A stretch of DNA of 37,279 nt, from NCBI GenBank assembly GCA_025355875.1, contig JANXYV010000125.1:1-37279 (forward strand). Reading direction: 5' to 3'. Below are positions 18,283 through 26,252 of this stretch, in pieces. The DNA is from Prolixibacteraceae bacterium (GTDB lineage: Bacteria > Bacteroidota > Bacteroidia > Bacteroidales > Prolixibacteraceae). Position numbers and translations under genes: made by a program. Under the pieces are notes generated by a model that made no database searches, was not told where the DNA came from, and was given only the letters and a program-made list of their open reading frames with translations. The first letter of the stretch is position 1, and every line of letters begins with the position of its first letter.

Positions 18283-18311
18283 TCAATCACAGATTAAAAA
18301 TAGCTATTTCA

Positions 18312-18857
18312 ATGACAACACTCCATCGACGAGACTTTATAAAAACAGCCGGACTGGCTTTCGGGAGCGTGTTGCTTTTCCCGTCGTGCCTGAAGCAAAC
18401 CGGCAGTTATCGATTTTTTACTGCGGAAGAGGCACTCTGCGTCATCGCCCTCTGCGAACAAATCATTCCGAAAGATCAGTCGCCCGGGGCAACCGATGCC
18501 GGTGTTATTCATTACATCGACCGCCAGCTTTCCGGAGTATTTCAGTACGACCAGGAAACTTACCGGAATGGTATAAAAAACCTTCAGAATTATTGCCGGA
18601 TAAAATCAGGAAAGAATTTCGAATCGCTCACCGCAATCGAACAAATCAAGGTGATGAAATTGATGGAATCCACTCAGATTGGCGAAAAAGACTGGTCACC
18701 AGGGCATCCTTCCGATTTCTTTAACCTGATACTTTCGCACACCATGCAGGGATTTTACGGATCTCCCATTCATGGAGGAAATAAAGATTTTATGAGCTTT
18801 GAAATGCTTCGTATCGACTATCCGCTGGTTATTGGACAAAACCGATATCGGACATAG
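18312..18857 (+). CDS. Gluconate 2-dehydrogenase subunit 3-like Tat lipoprotein
   Basis: A 181-residue protein starting at the ATG at 18312. That start gives a twin-arginine signal (TLHRRDFIKTAGLAFGSVLL) ending in a lipobox-like LFPSC, so it is probably Tat-exported and lipid-anchored at Cys. An upstream in-frame start at 18231 overlaps the transporter and would bury the signal. The body matches the gluconate 2-dehydrogenase subunit 3 family (FTAEEALCVIALCEQIIPKD and DAGVIHYIDRQLSG). In known dehydrogenases of this type the small subunit carries the signal peptide for the flavoprotein. The GMC gene downstream (19240) lacks its own signal and would be carried out by this subunit. Confidence 0.9.
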   Translation: MTTLHRRDFIKTAGLAFGSVLLFPSCLKQTGSYRFFTAEEALCVIALCEQIIPKDQSPGATDAGVIHYIDRQLSGVFQYDQETYRNGIKNLQNYCRIKSGKNFESLTAIEQIKVMKLMESTQIGEKDWSPGHPSDFFNLILSHTMQGFYGSPIHGGNKDFMSFEMLRIDYPLVIGQNRYRT

Positions 18858-18899
18858 TGGCCAGTCTCAGTAATTAATTAACAAATCAATCCTATAAAA

Positions 18900-19187
18900 A
18901 TGAAAACTAAAAACCTGTTCTTTCAAGTTATTTTGGTGCTTTTTGTCCTGTTCATTTTTTCTTCCTGTGCCGAAGTACAACACATCGAATCCTGTAAAAC
19001 CGGTCACACCTATGGTTTCTTTGGTGGATTGTGGCATGGAGTTATTGCTCCCTTTTCCTTTGTATGCAGCCTTTTTATGGATCATGTTGCAGTTTGGGCG
19101 GTCAACAACAATGGTGGCTGGTATTCTTTCGGATTCCTGATTGGCATTGGCGGCCTCGGATTTGGCGGAAGTAAAGCTTCCAGATAA
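18900..19187 (+). CDS. Small conserved lipoprotein
   Basis: A 95-residue protein with a hydrophobic N-terminus (FFQVILVLFVLFIFSSC) ending in a lipobox-type FSSC, so probably a lipoprotein. The remainder has a characteristic HTYGFFGGLWHG segment, a second hydrophobic stretch (VIAPFSFVCSLF), AVNNNGGWYSFGFLIG, and a glycine-rich end. I recall similar small proteins from Bacteroidota but know no function. It lies between the small subunit (42 bases before) and the flavoprotein (52 bases after), so it is probably part of the same operon. An assembly or membrane-anchoring role is only a guess. Confidence 0.75.
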   Translation: MKTKNLFFQVILVLFVLFIFSSCAEVQHIESCKTGHTYGFFGGLWHGVIAPFSFVCSLFMDHVAVWAVNNNGGWYSFGFLIGIGGLGFGGSKASR

Positions 19188-19239
19188 TCTCAGATTATTT
19201 GTGACTCAACTTATACTTTAAACTTTTGACTTGTCCTTT

Positions 19240-20895
19240 ATGGCAAATAAACATGTAAATGCAATCGTAATCGGTGCAGGCGCCGGAGGTGGAATTGTAG
19301 CCAAGGAACTGGCCATCAACGGAATTTCTGTCGTACTCTTCGAGCGAGGCGAATGGCCAAACTATGATGAGCATCCAAACGACGAGCTGATCTCACAACG
19401 CACCGAAGTGTTGGGTTCTCCGTTTGGGCCTGATCATCTCAGGAATCCACGAGTGGTTACTTATAAAGGTGGTAGCAAGCAAATTGTTACTCCGATCCGC
19501 GGAGGATACAGCAACAATGCGGCCTGTGTCGGCTCCGGAACAGTAAGCTATGGAGCCATGGCCTGGCGTTTTATGGAAGAAGATTTCAAACTGAAAACTA
19601 CCTATGGCTCCGTTGAAGGGTCAACTCTCGATGATTGGCCGATTTCTTACGAAGAACTTGAACCTTATTACGAAAAAGCAGAATGGGAAATCGGAGTTTC
19701 CGGTGACGATACTCAGAATCCTTTTGCTCCTCCGCGGAAGAAAAAGCAGCCGATGCCGCCTTTTGAGTACAACCAGGAAGCCAAAGTTTTGTACGAGGCT
19801 TCCAAAAGGCTTGGGTTACATCCTTTCCCAATTCCCATGCTCCGGAATTCGGTTCCTTACAACAATCGCGCGGGTTGCATCAGAAACCGCACCTGTTGCG
19901 GCTTTGCATGTCCGGTAGATGCCAAAAACGGAACTCAAAATACAGTAATTCCGATTGCCATCCAATCCGGAAACTGTGAACTGAGAACAGGCAGCAAAGT
20001 GGTTGAAATCATGATTGATGATCAAGGCAAGGCAACCGGAGTAAAATACTTCGACCAGAACGACAAACCGCAAATTCAGACGGCCGATTTGGTAGTTGTT
20101 TCCGGAGCAGCCATCGAAACTGCCCGGTTACTGCTGAATTCAAAATCAAAACTCTTCCAAAATGGAGCCGGAAATAATTTCGATTGGGTTGGTCGAAATC
20201 TAATGGGACATGCCTATACCGGAGCATACGGCCTATTCGATTACGATATTCTTGATTTTTCTGGACCTGGAGCAACAGTTGCCTGGTGCGATTTTAATCA
20301 TCACAATCCGGGAATCATCGGCGGTGGACTCTTGGCCAACGAATTTAACCGGATGCCTTATTTGTATACCAACATTCGTCCTCCGCAATCAGCACGATGG
20401 GGAAAGGGCCACAAAGATTTTCAGCGAAGTATGTATCACCGGACAGCCCAGGTAGTCGGACCTATTCAGGAATTACCCATGTTTGAATCGCGGGTGACAG
20501 TCGATCCCGAAGTGAAAGATTTCTGGAGTATTCCGGTGGCTTCCATGTCAGGAGAACGTCATCATCTGGACCATGAACATTGCAAATTTCTTTCGTCAAA
20601 AGCCGAATCGATTCTGAAAGAAGCCGGGGCATACCAAACCTGGCAAAGCGTTGGCGGGCAAGGTGGTCCAAGTGGCGGGCAGCATCAAAACGGAACGGCC
20701 CGGATGGGAAACGACAAAAAAACTTCAGTAGTAAACAAATTCGGACAAGTACACGAGATTGACAATTTGTTTATTGCCGATGGAAGCATCATGCTCAATG
20801 GTGGCGGGTTCAATCCTGCTCTTACGATCATGGCGCTTGGCTTCTGGGTTGGCGGACACCTTGCGAAAAACTTCTCCGGAACGAAATTTAAATAA
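19240..20895 (+). CDS. GMC-family FAD-dependent sugar dehydrogenase
   Basis: A 551-residue flavoprotein of the glucose-methanol-choline oxidoreductase family, related to the large subunits of gluconate 2-dehydrogenase and glucoside 3-dehydrogenase. The ATG at 19240 is preferred over the TTG at 19231. The FAD-binding Rossmann motif is at the start (VIGAGAGGGIVAKELA, then VLFERGEW). A Cys-rich stretch RAGCIRNRTCCGFACPVDAK follows, and the C-terminal GMC signature region has QNGTARMG and FIADGSIMLNGGGFNPALTI. It oxidises a sugar or sugar acid and passes electrons onward, here presumably to the nine-heme cytochrome. It has no signal peptide; export with the Tat-targeted subunit encoded at 18312 is the likely route. 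Confidence 0.92.
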   Translation: MANKHVNAIVIGAGAGGGIVAKELAINGISVVLFERGEWPNYDEHPNDELISQRTEVLGSPFGPDHLRNPRVVTYKGGSKQIVTPIRGGYSNNAACVGSGTVSYGAMAWRFMEEDFKLKTTYGSVEGSTLDDWPISYEELEPYYEKAEWEIGVSGDDTQNPFAPPRKKKQPMPPFEYNQEAKVLYEASKRLGLHPFPIPMLRNSVPYNNRAGCIRNRTCCGFACPVDAKNGTQNTVIPIAIQSGNCELRTGSKVVEIMIDDQGKATGVKYFDQNDKPQIQTADLVVVSGAAIETARLLLNSKSKLFQNGAGNNFDWVGRNLMGHAYTGAYGLFDYDILDFSGPGATVAWCDFNHHNPGIIGGGLLANEFNRMPYLYTNIRPPQSARWGKGHKDFQRSMYHRTAQVVGPIQELPMFESRVTVDPEVKDFWSIPVASMSGERHHLDHEHCKFLSSKAESILKEAGAYQTWQSVGGQGGPSGGQHQNGTARMGNDKKTSVVNKFGQVHEIDNLFIADGSIMLNGGGFNPALTIMALGFWVGGHLAKNFSGTKFK

Positions 20896-20900
20896 AATGG

Positions 20901-20988
20901 TCATTTGCTTAGCGTCAGTGATTGTCATTTGCTTCGCGGCGTATTGCAATTAATGACTATGAATGACCACTAATGACAATAAATTACC
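20901..20988 (+). repeat. GTCATT-rich intergenic repeat, copy 1
   Basis: An 88-base AT-rich element with GTCATT units in its left half and AATGAC units in its right half, so it can fold on itself. The segment 20924-20988 aligns with the reverse complement of 26149-26203 with only scattered transitions and one 11-base gap. The left part aligns more loosely with the rest of copy 2. It separates the flavoprotein and cytochrome genes. Confidence 0.75.
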
Positions 20989-21031
20989 AACAATGACAAC
21001 TGACGACAACACTGACAACTATTGAAACCTG

Positions 21032-22126
21032 ATGTTTATGAACCTGAAAAAGATTACCCTGATAATTCTGATATCCTTTATCGGTCTGGCTTTCCTGTTT
21101 GGCGGATATTCCCAGTGGAATTCAGCCAATCCGGAGAAAACCTGTGGCAGCTGTCACGAAATCAGTCCAATGGTGGGACAATGGCAGAATTCGGCGCACC
21201 GTGAAATCCGATGTACAGAATGTCACGGAACGGCAATGAGCAATGGCTACCATAGCTTAAAAGAAAAAGCGAACATGGTCTTTACCCATGTCGGGAAAAA
21301 TCCGGAACGTGAAAATGTTCGGATGACCGAAAAACAGGTTTTGGATCTTTCGGAGCGTTGCACCAAATGTCACCAGACGGAATACAAGAAGTGGATTTCG
21401 GGCGGACATTCGGCCCGATATGCCGACATTTTCATGAACGGTAAACACAACCAGATGGAAGCGCCTTACTGGGCTTGCCTGCGCTGCCATGGCATGTTTT
21501 ACGACGGAAACATTAAAACTCTGCTTCAGAAACCAGAAAAACCCGACGGAGTTTGGAAGCTGAACGATATGAAAAAAGCGATGGATCCAACGATTCCCTG
21601 CCTTTCGTGCCATTCGGTGCATACCGATAACGACCCGCGGGGAAAAGCTGCCAGATATGATATTCCAAAAGAAATTTCATACGAAAGATCCGGAAGGAAT
21701 CCAGTGAACAACTGGTATGTCAGAGACAGCCGGCAACATATCCGTACCGATAAACTGATGAAAATTGCGATGAATAATCACGGCGAACCGGTAAAAGTTT
21801 CGGATGATCCGGTGAATTCGCTTTGTATTCAATGCCATTCTCCCAATTTCAAGCACGAAACCGGCTCGCAGGACGACCACACTCCTACCGGAGTTCATGA
21901 GGGAATTTCCTGCAATGCATGTCATTCGCCACATTCGAACGATGCCAGTAAATCATGTAAAAATTGTCATCCGGCCATTTCAAACTGCAAGCTTGACGTG
22001 ACCAAAATGAACACCAGTTTTGCCGATGAAAACAGTCCAAACGACATTCATTCGGTAAGTTGCGGGAGTTGCCACACGAATGTTCCGGAATTAAGGGAAA
22101 AAGTTCTCAAAAGGAAATCGAATTGA
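21032..22126 (+). CDS. Membrane-anchored nine-heme cytochrome c (NapC/NirT-like start)
   Basis: A 364-residue multiheme cytochrome with an N-terminal membrane anchor (residues 8-25, ITLIILISFIGLAFLFGG) and nine CxxCH motifs: CGSCH (Cys38), CTECH (Cys61), CTKCH, CLRCH, CLSCH, CIQCH, CNACH, CKNCH and a second CGSCH. The first two, with the MVGQWQNSAHREI spacing, resemble NapC/NirT quinol dehydrogenases. The rest forms a longer periplasmic heme wire. A second in-frame ATG at 21038 is an equally good start. Its position after the GMC dehydrogenase suggests it accepts or relays electrons between the sugar dehydrogenase and the quinone pool or a terminal reductase. Direction of flow is not determined. 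Confidence 0.9.
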   Translation: MFMNLKKITLIILISFIGLAFLFGGYSQWNSANPEKTCGSCHEISPMVGQWQNSAHREIRCTECHGTAMSNGYHSLKEKANMVFTHVGKNPERENVRMTEKQVLDLSERCTKCHQTEYKKWISGGHSARYADIFMNGKHNQMEAPYWACLRCHGMFYDGNIKTLLQKPEKPDGVWKLNDMKKAMDPTIPCLSCHSVHTDNDPRGKAARYDIPKEISYERSGRNPVNNWYVRDSRQHIRTDKLMKIAMNNHGEPVKVSDDPVNSLCIQCHSPNFKHETGSQDDHTPTGVHEGISCNACHSPHSNDASKSCKNCHPAISNCKLDVTKMNTSFADENSPNDIHSVSCGSCHTNVPELREKVLKRKSN

Positions 22127-22140
22127 TTCGGCAATAAAGG

Positions 22141-22173
22141 TCAAAAAAAACTACCGGCTTTCGACCGGTAGTT
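22141..22173 (-). terminator. Intrinsic terminator of the 22195-22671 gene
   Basis: A 9-bp perfect stem (22149-22157 with 22165-22173, seven-base loop) followed by eight T on the minus strand, 21 bases past the stop codon. It also sits just past the cytochrome gene on the plus strand but has no T-run in that direction. Confidence 0.85.
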
Positions 22174-22194
22174 CAATCTGAGTTTCAGAATTCC

Positions 22195-22671
22195 TTATTT
22201 TTTGACTTCCATGTGTTCTATCAGTGGAATTTCGTCCGAAATTCTGGTACGGACAATATTTTCGAGGAAAAGCTCAATCTGGTAGAATTGAGCAGCCCTT
22301 ATCGGTGAAAGTTCTTTGGAAACTTTCTTGAACGTTTTGTCCTGAAGTTTAATGAATGCAGAGGTATTTGCCAACGAAGCTTTTACGATCTGGGTTGCCT
22401 TTTCATTCGACATTTTCTCGTAATTCTCGGCATAATCTTTTATGTTTGCCACTCTTGATTTTCCAATTTCCTTCCGGGCAATTTCATATTCATCGTAAAT
22501 TTTCCAGAATTTAACCGATTCAGCTTCGGTAAACTTCATGTGATCAGCAATCAATTGTTGTTTACTCATTCCATACATGCTCTGGAAGAGCGTTACTTCG
22601 TCGTTGCTGGACTGGGCCATCGATGCGACCGCAAACACCAGACAGATAGCTAAAAAGAAGATTTTTTTCAT
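22195..22671 (-). CDS. Small exported helical protein, unknown function
   Basis: A 158-residue protein with a signal peptide (residues 1-19, FFLAICLVFAVASMAQ). The mature part is strongly helical and charged, with FTEAESVKFWKIYDEYEIAR and a later LSPIRAAQFYQIELFLENIV. That late segment resembles the LTxxQ-type helix of periplasmic Spy/CpxP-like proteins, but the match is too weak to assign the family. It is a single gene with its own terminator. A periplasmic chaperone or stress role is only inference. Confidence 0.8.
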   Translation of the reverse strand: MKKIFFLAICLVFAVASMAQSSNDEVTLFQSMYGMSKQQLIADHMKFTEAESVKFWKIYDEYEIARKEIGKSRVANIKDYAENYEKMSNEKATQIVKASLANTSAFIKLQDKTFKKVSKELSPIRAAQFYQIELFLENIVRTRISDEIPLIEHMEVKK

Positions 22672-22850
22672 GATTGTTAACGAGTTTTGGGTTTATACTA
22701 ATGAATTTGAAGAAGACTGTTTAATCCTTCCTTTAGCAAAGCTAAGTATAAAAAGTTGAATCAAAACATATGAATTGAGTGACTTTTCAGGATTTGGCAA
22801 AACCTGACAACATCAAAACAAAAAAAATGGAAATCCCGGAATGTACTTTC

Positions 22851-23231
22851 CTAAATCTTCACCAGCAGCTTTTTAAAGGCCGAGATCATGGCCTTTTCGA
22901 TGACCGGAAATTCAATGAGTTCTTTGCCTACAAAAACAAACATCAGGACAGCCTGGAGGTTCTTATCGGCAAGGCCCGTGTAAAGACTGTGTTTGTTAAG
23001 CCGGTAGGCTTCGCGCATCCGACGTTTCAGGAGATTTCGCTTTACGGCACGTTTGAAATTCCGTTTCGAAACGGTAAAAGCTGACTGAACCGGATACGGC
23101 TCCGGAAATTCGGTTTTCAGGAATACCACTTTCAGCGGATAGACCAGAAAAGATTCTCCGGAGGTAAATAATTCCCCGATCAGTTTCTGGCTGCAAAGCC
23201 GCTCTGCTTTATGAAATGTGAATCCTTCCAT
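22851..23231 (-). CDS. rnpA: Ribonuclease P protein component
   Basis: A 126-residue RnpA, the protein cofactor of the tRNA 5'-end-processing ribozyme. The ATG at 23231 is chosen over a TTG at 23249 that lies inside a terminator. Landmarks are the N-terminal FHKAERLCSQKLIGELF, FTVSKRNFKRAVKRNLLKRR carrying the RNR-type basic signature helix, and MREAYRLNK. It lies downstream of hemD on the same strand, but a strong terminator-like hairpin separates them. Confidence 0.95.
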   Translation of the reverse strand: MEGFTFHKAERLCSQKLIGELFTSGESFLVYPLKVVFLKTEFPEPYPVQSAFTVSKRNFKRAVKRNLLKRRMREAYRLNKHSLYTGLADKNLQAVLMFVFVGKELIEFPVIEKAMISAFKKLLVKI

Positions 23232-23246
23232 CTGTCTAAAATACAA

Positions 23247-23277
23247 CAAAAAAGGGGAAAACTGATTTCCCCTTTTT
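23247..23277 (-). terminator. Terminator-like hairpin between hemD and rnpA
   Basis: An 11-bp stem (A4G4A3 pairing with T3C4T4, five-base loop) followed on the minus strand by a T-run. It lies after the hemD stop codon and its last base is under 20 bases from the rnpA start codon. It should end hemD transcription, leaving little room for an rnpA promoter. Confidence 0.75.
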
Positions 23278-23319
23278 ACTGTATGGTTTAATGATCGTAT
23301 TTTTCCTTTTTCCTGATTA

Positions 23320-24069
23320 CTATTGTCCTTTATTGTACTTCTTAATAAACTGCTCCAAAGCCATGGTCATCGATGGCGCTTCGGCCGTAGGAGCTTCAAT
23401 ATCCAGCCTCAATCCTGCCTCCACGACTGCTTTGGCAGTTGCCGGCCCAAAGCAGGCAATTTTGGTTTCTTCCTGTTCGAATTTAGGGAAATTCTGAATC
23501 AGGGATTGAATTCCGGAAGGGCTGAAAAACACGAGGATATCGTAGTTCACATTCTTCAGGTCCGACAGATCGCTGCTAACGGTATTGTAAATAATTGCCT
23601 TTGTATAAAAATACCCGGCCTTATCGAGCAGGGAAGTAATTTCAGGTTGACCAATTTGCGACAAGGGCAGAAGAAATTTTTCTTCCTTGTGCTTTTTCAT
23701 CACATCAATCAGATCCTGAAATTTTCCAGCGCCATAAAAGATTTTCCGTTTACGGTAAACGATATACTTCTGAAGATAGAACGCCGTAGCTTCCGAATTG
23801 CAGAAGTATTTCATGGTATCCGGAACAGCAATCCGGAGTTCGGGACAAATTCTGAAAAAATGATCGATAGCAGTTCGGCTGGTAAATATAACCGCTGTAT
23901 GATCAAGTATTTGAACTCTGGTTTGCCTGAATTCTTTGGCAGAAACGCTTTCTACCTGGATGAAAGGACGGAAATCAACCTGAACGTTATTTTTTTCGGC
24001 CAATTCGAAATAAGGAGATTTGGCTGTATCAGGTTTGGGCTGCGAGACTAATATTTTCTTGATCTTCAA
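23320..24069 (-). CDS. hemD: Uroporphyrinogen-III synthase
   Basis: A 249-residue HemD that closes hydroxymethylbilane with D-ring inversion to uroporphyrinogen III in heme and corrin synthesis. The fold is recognised from ILVSQPKPDTAKSPYFELAE, TAVIFTSRTAIDHFF, YDILVFFSPSGIQSLIQNF and IACFGPATAKAVVEAGL. The start is a TTG at 24069: a stop codon lies just upstream in frame, there is no nearby ATG, and the KIKKILVSQPKP opening is what the family requires. It follows the DUF4271 gene by 33 bases, so the two are likely cotranscribed. Its product may feed the multiheme cytochrome encoded nearby. Confidence 0.92.
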   Translation of the reverse strand: MKIKKILVSQPKPDTAKSPYFELAEKNNVQVDFRPFIQVESVSAKEFRQTRVQILDHTAVIFTSRTAIDHFFRICPELRIAVPDTMKYFCNSEATAFYLQKYIVYRKRKIFYGAGKFQDLIDVMKKHKEEKFLLPLSQIGQPEITSLLDKAGYFYTKAIIYNTVSSDLSDLKNVNYDILVFFSPSGIQSLIQNFPKFEQEETKIACFGPATAKAVVEAGLRLDIEAPTAEAPSMTMALEQFIKKYNKGQ

Positions 24070-24102
24070 GGTGGCTGCTTTTTAGTTAATTCTTATTTGA
24101 GG

Positions 24103-25071
24103 TTAATTCGATAAAAGAACATAAATGAGAATTAATGGTAAAAATTCAAGGGTACAAAGGTATAAAATCAAATATGAAATTGAAAAATGTTTTTTCAAGA
24201 AAATTTTTCCGCCACGAAGAAGAGACATCAGGTAAAAAATGGCAATGACAACAAGGCCTGCATAAAGTATTGGCTCAACCTGAGTTAAAGGGACAAAGGC
24301 AATTGTAGCCGTAACCGGCAACAGAAATAAACCTAGCACCCGATTATATACCGTCATACTGAACAGGTATTCCTGAACCTCTGCCTTACTTTCAGTTAAA
24401 ATTCCGATGACATAGTAAACAATCTTTTTCGACAAAAAATAACCAAACACAATGCCCAGGCAGATCAGGTATGTATAATAAGACTTCGATGCCCCCAGGC
24501 TGATTTTGAAAGTGTTAAGAAACTGATAACCAAATAACCCCAAAACAAGGCTAAAAACCAGGTCAAGACGGAAGGAAGCATGGAACAGGTTAAAATACCG
24601 TTCGCGGAAGGATCGGGTAAAAGTTGAATAGTTAATCGTCGATTGAAGCAATTGGGCCAGGTACTTGTTGAATATAAGCCGTACGGAAGCAAAAAGAAGA
24701 AATGAAATGAGCAAAACACCGATCAGCCAGTCTGGATTTGTCCGGATTACCTTTTTCCCGGGGAAAACCACTTCCACCTTCTTCAGTACCGTATAAAGCG
24801 AATCGTATGGAAGCGGCTGGATCAGCTTGTTCTGATAATCGAAATCATTTTTCCAGACGGTTCTGAATTGCGACCATTCCTGTTTGTACCCAAAAACGAT
24901 CAGGCTGTCGGGAGCAATATAGTTGGCATTTAACGAGTCAAGAACGGCCGAATCGAGCAGGTTAATTGTTTTTGAGGAAAGATCGTTTTGAAAGGCTTTA
25001 GTTTCCAAGACTGATTGTTTCAAATTCAGGTTTGAGCTTACCGTGTCTGATTTGAATGGATTCGATTGCAT
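24103..25071 (-). CDS. DUF4271 membrane protein
   Basis: A 322-residue protein of the DUF4271 family, known to me from Bacteroidota beside hemD. The first 110 residues are polar. About seven hydrophobic segments follow (for example LIGVLLISFLLFASVRLIF and YLICLGIVFGYFLSKKIVYY). The ATG at 25071 is preferred because the longer frame starts at a TTG at 25170 that overlaps the dus start codon and runs through a good -7 box. Function unknown. Confidence 0.85.
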   Translation of the reverse strand: MQSNPFKSDTVSSNLNLKQSVLETKAFQNDLSSKTINLLDSAVLDSLNANYIAPDSLIVFGYKQEWSQFRTVWKNDFDYQNKLIQPLPYDSLYTVLKKVEVVFPGKKVIRTNPDWLIGVLLISFLLFASVRLIFNKYLAQLLQSTINYSTFTRSFRERYFNLFHASFRLDLVFSLVLGLFGYQFLNTFKISLGASKSYYTYLICLGIVFGYFLSKKIVYYVIGILTESKAEVQEYLFSMTVYNRVLGLFLLPVTATIAFVPLTQVEPILYAGLVVIAIFYLMSLLRGGKIFLKKHFSISYLILYLCTLEFLPLILIYVLLSN

Positions 25072-25102
25072 ACTGCCCGCCAATTGTATAAGTTTGTGGC
25101 CG

Positions 25103-25110
25103 CAAAAGTA
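25103..25110 (-). promoter_or_regulatory. -7 box of the DUF4271-hemD unit
   Basis: On the minus strand TACTTTTG followed by CGGCC matches TAnnTTTG perfectly. Transcription would start near 25097, about 26 bases before the ATG at 25071, which supports the shorter DUF4271 protein. No clear -33 box. Confidence 0.5.
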
Positions 25111-25169
25111 GTGATTAATAGCTTTTCTTATCCAGGATCGGCAGGCTAATTCAATAAATTTCAATTTCA

Positions 25170-26123
25170 ATGACTACAGAACCAATTCAGATATATCAGG
25201 CGCCGATGCAGGGTTTCACCGATTTTTCCTATCGCAAGGTGATTTTCGAAACATTTGGTGGAATTGACAAATATTTCATTCCGTATCTTTCGTACGGCAA
25301 GGGCCACGAAATCAAAAAGTCGCAAATGAGGGAAGTTTTGCCTGAAAATAACCTTCAAATGCCGGTTGTTCCTCAGGTTCTGTTTTCTGACCAGACAGAA
25401 CTATTTGACTTGATTTCCATTCTGGTTGATAGTGGTTATCCAGAAATCAATCTAAATCTGGGTTGTCCATATCCAATGGCAACCAACCGCGGACGGGGAG
25501 CGGCCTGGCTCGAAAAACCAGAGGCGCTGAACGAATTGCTCCAACAACTTTTCCGGAACAATTTTCCGGTCCGATTTTCGGTAAAAATGCGGGCCGGCAT
25601 GACCAGTGATCATGATTGTAAAGCAATCTTTGATGTTTTGAACCAGTTCCCGATCCTGGAAATCATCTTTCATCCGCGCACAGCAGGCCAGATGTATGAA
25701 GGAAAGGCCAATCCATTGCTTTTTACGGAAGCTGTTTCGCTGGTGAAACATCCACTGGTGTACAACGGCGACTTATCTTCGGCAGTCCACTTTCAGGAGC
25801 TGAAGACAATGTTGCCCGAACAAAATAAATGGATGATCGGACGTGGTCTGCTTGTCAATCCTGCTTTGGCCGCACAATTGAAAGGAGAGGTTTTTGACTC
25901 CAAAATAGTAAGGAAAAAGCTGAAAGAATTCCACGAACATTTGCTCGAATCTTATTCAGCCCGCTTGCAGGGCGACAGCCATATCCTGATGAGAATGAAC
26001 CAGTTCTGGACCTTTTTTAGTGAATCGTTCGAAAATCCGCACAAAGCCATGAAACTGGTAAAGAAATCAAGCAGTTTGCTAAAATATAATGCAGCGATAG
26101 TAGAGATTTTCCGGAGCTTTTAA
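25170..26123 (+). CDS. tRNA-dihydrouridine synthase family protein
   Basis: A 317-residue Dus-family flavoenzyme that reduces uridine to dihydrouridine in tRNA with FMN and NADPH. Seen are the opening QAPMQGFTDFSYRKVI, the catalytic Cys in NLNLGCPYP followed by MATNRGRGAAWL, the VKMRAGMTSDHD strand, the IIFHPRTAGQMYEG loop, and the FMN phosphate region VYNGDLSSA / MIGRGLLVNP. The glycine-rich segment after the Cys is closer to DusC than to DusA/B patterns, but I do not assign a subfamily. It is divergent from the DUF4271-hemD unit. Confidence 0.93.
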   Translation: MTTEPIQIYQAPMQGFTDFSYRKVIFETFGGIDKYFIPYLSYGKGHEIKKSQMREVLPENNLQMPVVPQVLFSDQTELFDLISILVDSGYPEINLNLGCPYPMATNRGRGAAWLEKPEALNELLQQLFRNNFPVRFSVKMRAGMTSDHDCKAIFDVLNQFPILEIIFHPRTAGQMYEGKANPLLFTEAVSLVKHPLVYNGDLSSAVHFQELKTMLPEQNKWMIGRGLLVNPALAAQLKGEVFDSKIVRKKLKEFHEHLLESYSARLQGDSHILMRMNQFWTFFSESFENPHKAMKLVKKSSSLLKYNAAIVEIFRSF

Positions 26124-26147
26124 AGTTTCAAATTTCAAGTTCCAAGT
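26124..26147 (-). repeat. AT-rich intergenic repeat of the AACTTGAAATTTG type
   Basis: The reverse complement reads ACTTGGAACTTGAAATTTGA, a close relative of the blocks at 26465-26510 and 29315-29346 in the opposite orientation. It directly adjoins copy 2 of the GTCATT repeat. Confidence 0.5.
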
Positions 26148-26148
26148 C

Positions 26149-26226
26149 GGTCATTTATTGTCATTGGTAGTCATTGATTGTAATGTGTCGTGAAGCGAAT
26201 GACCACCAATGAAGCACAGCAAATGA
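26149..26226 (-). repeat. GTCATT-rich intergenic repeat, copy 2
   Basis: A 78-base element. On the minus strand it aligns with 20901-20988, best over 26149-26203. Shared landmarks read GTCATTcGCTTC, ATTaCAATcAATGACTA and AATGACAATAAAT (lower case marks differences). It lacks 11 bases of copy 1. Confidence 0.75.
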
Positions 26227-26252
26227 AGAATGACTCACCATTTTCCTTATTT

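Noticed and set aside
20901-21020. A CRISPR-like look because of repeated GTCATT/AATGAC units
   Set aside because: The units are short, imperfect and irregularly spaced, with no spacers of constant length and no cas genes in the window.
23323-24051. A 242-codon plus-strand frame opposite hemD
   Set aside because: It is an exact antisense mirror of hemD, which has clear family motifs. The antisense protein has no recognisable domain.
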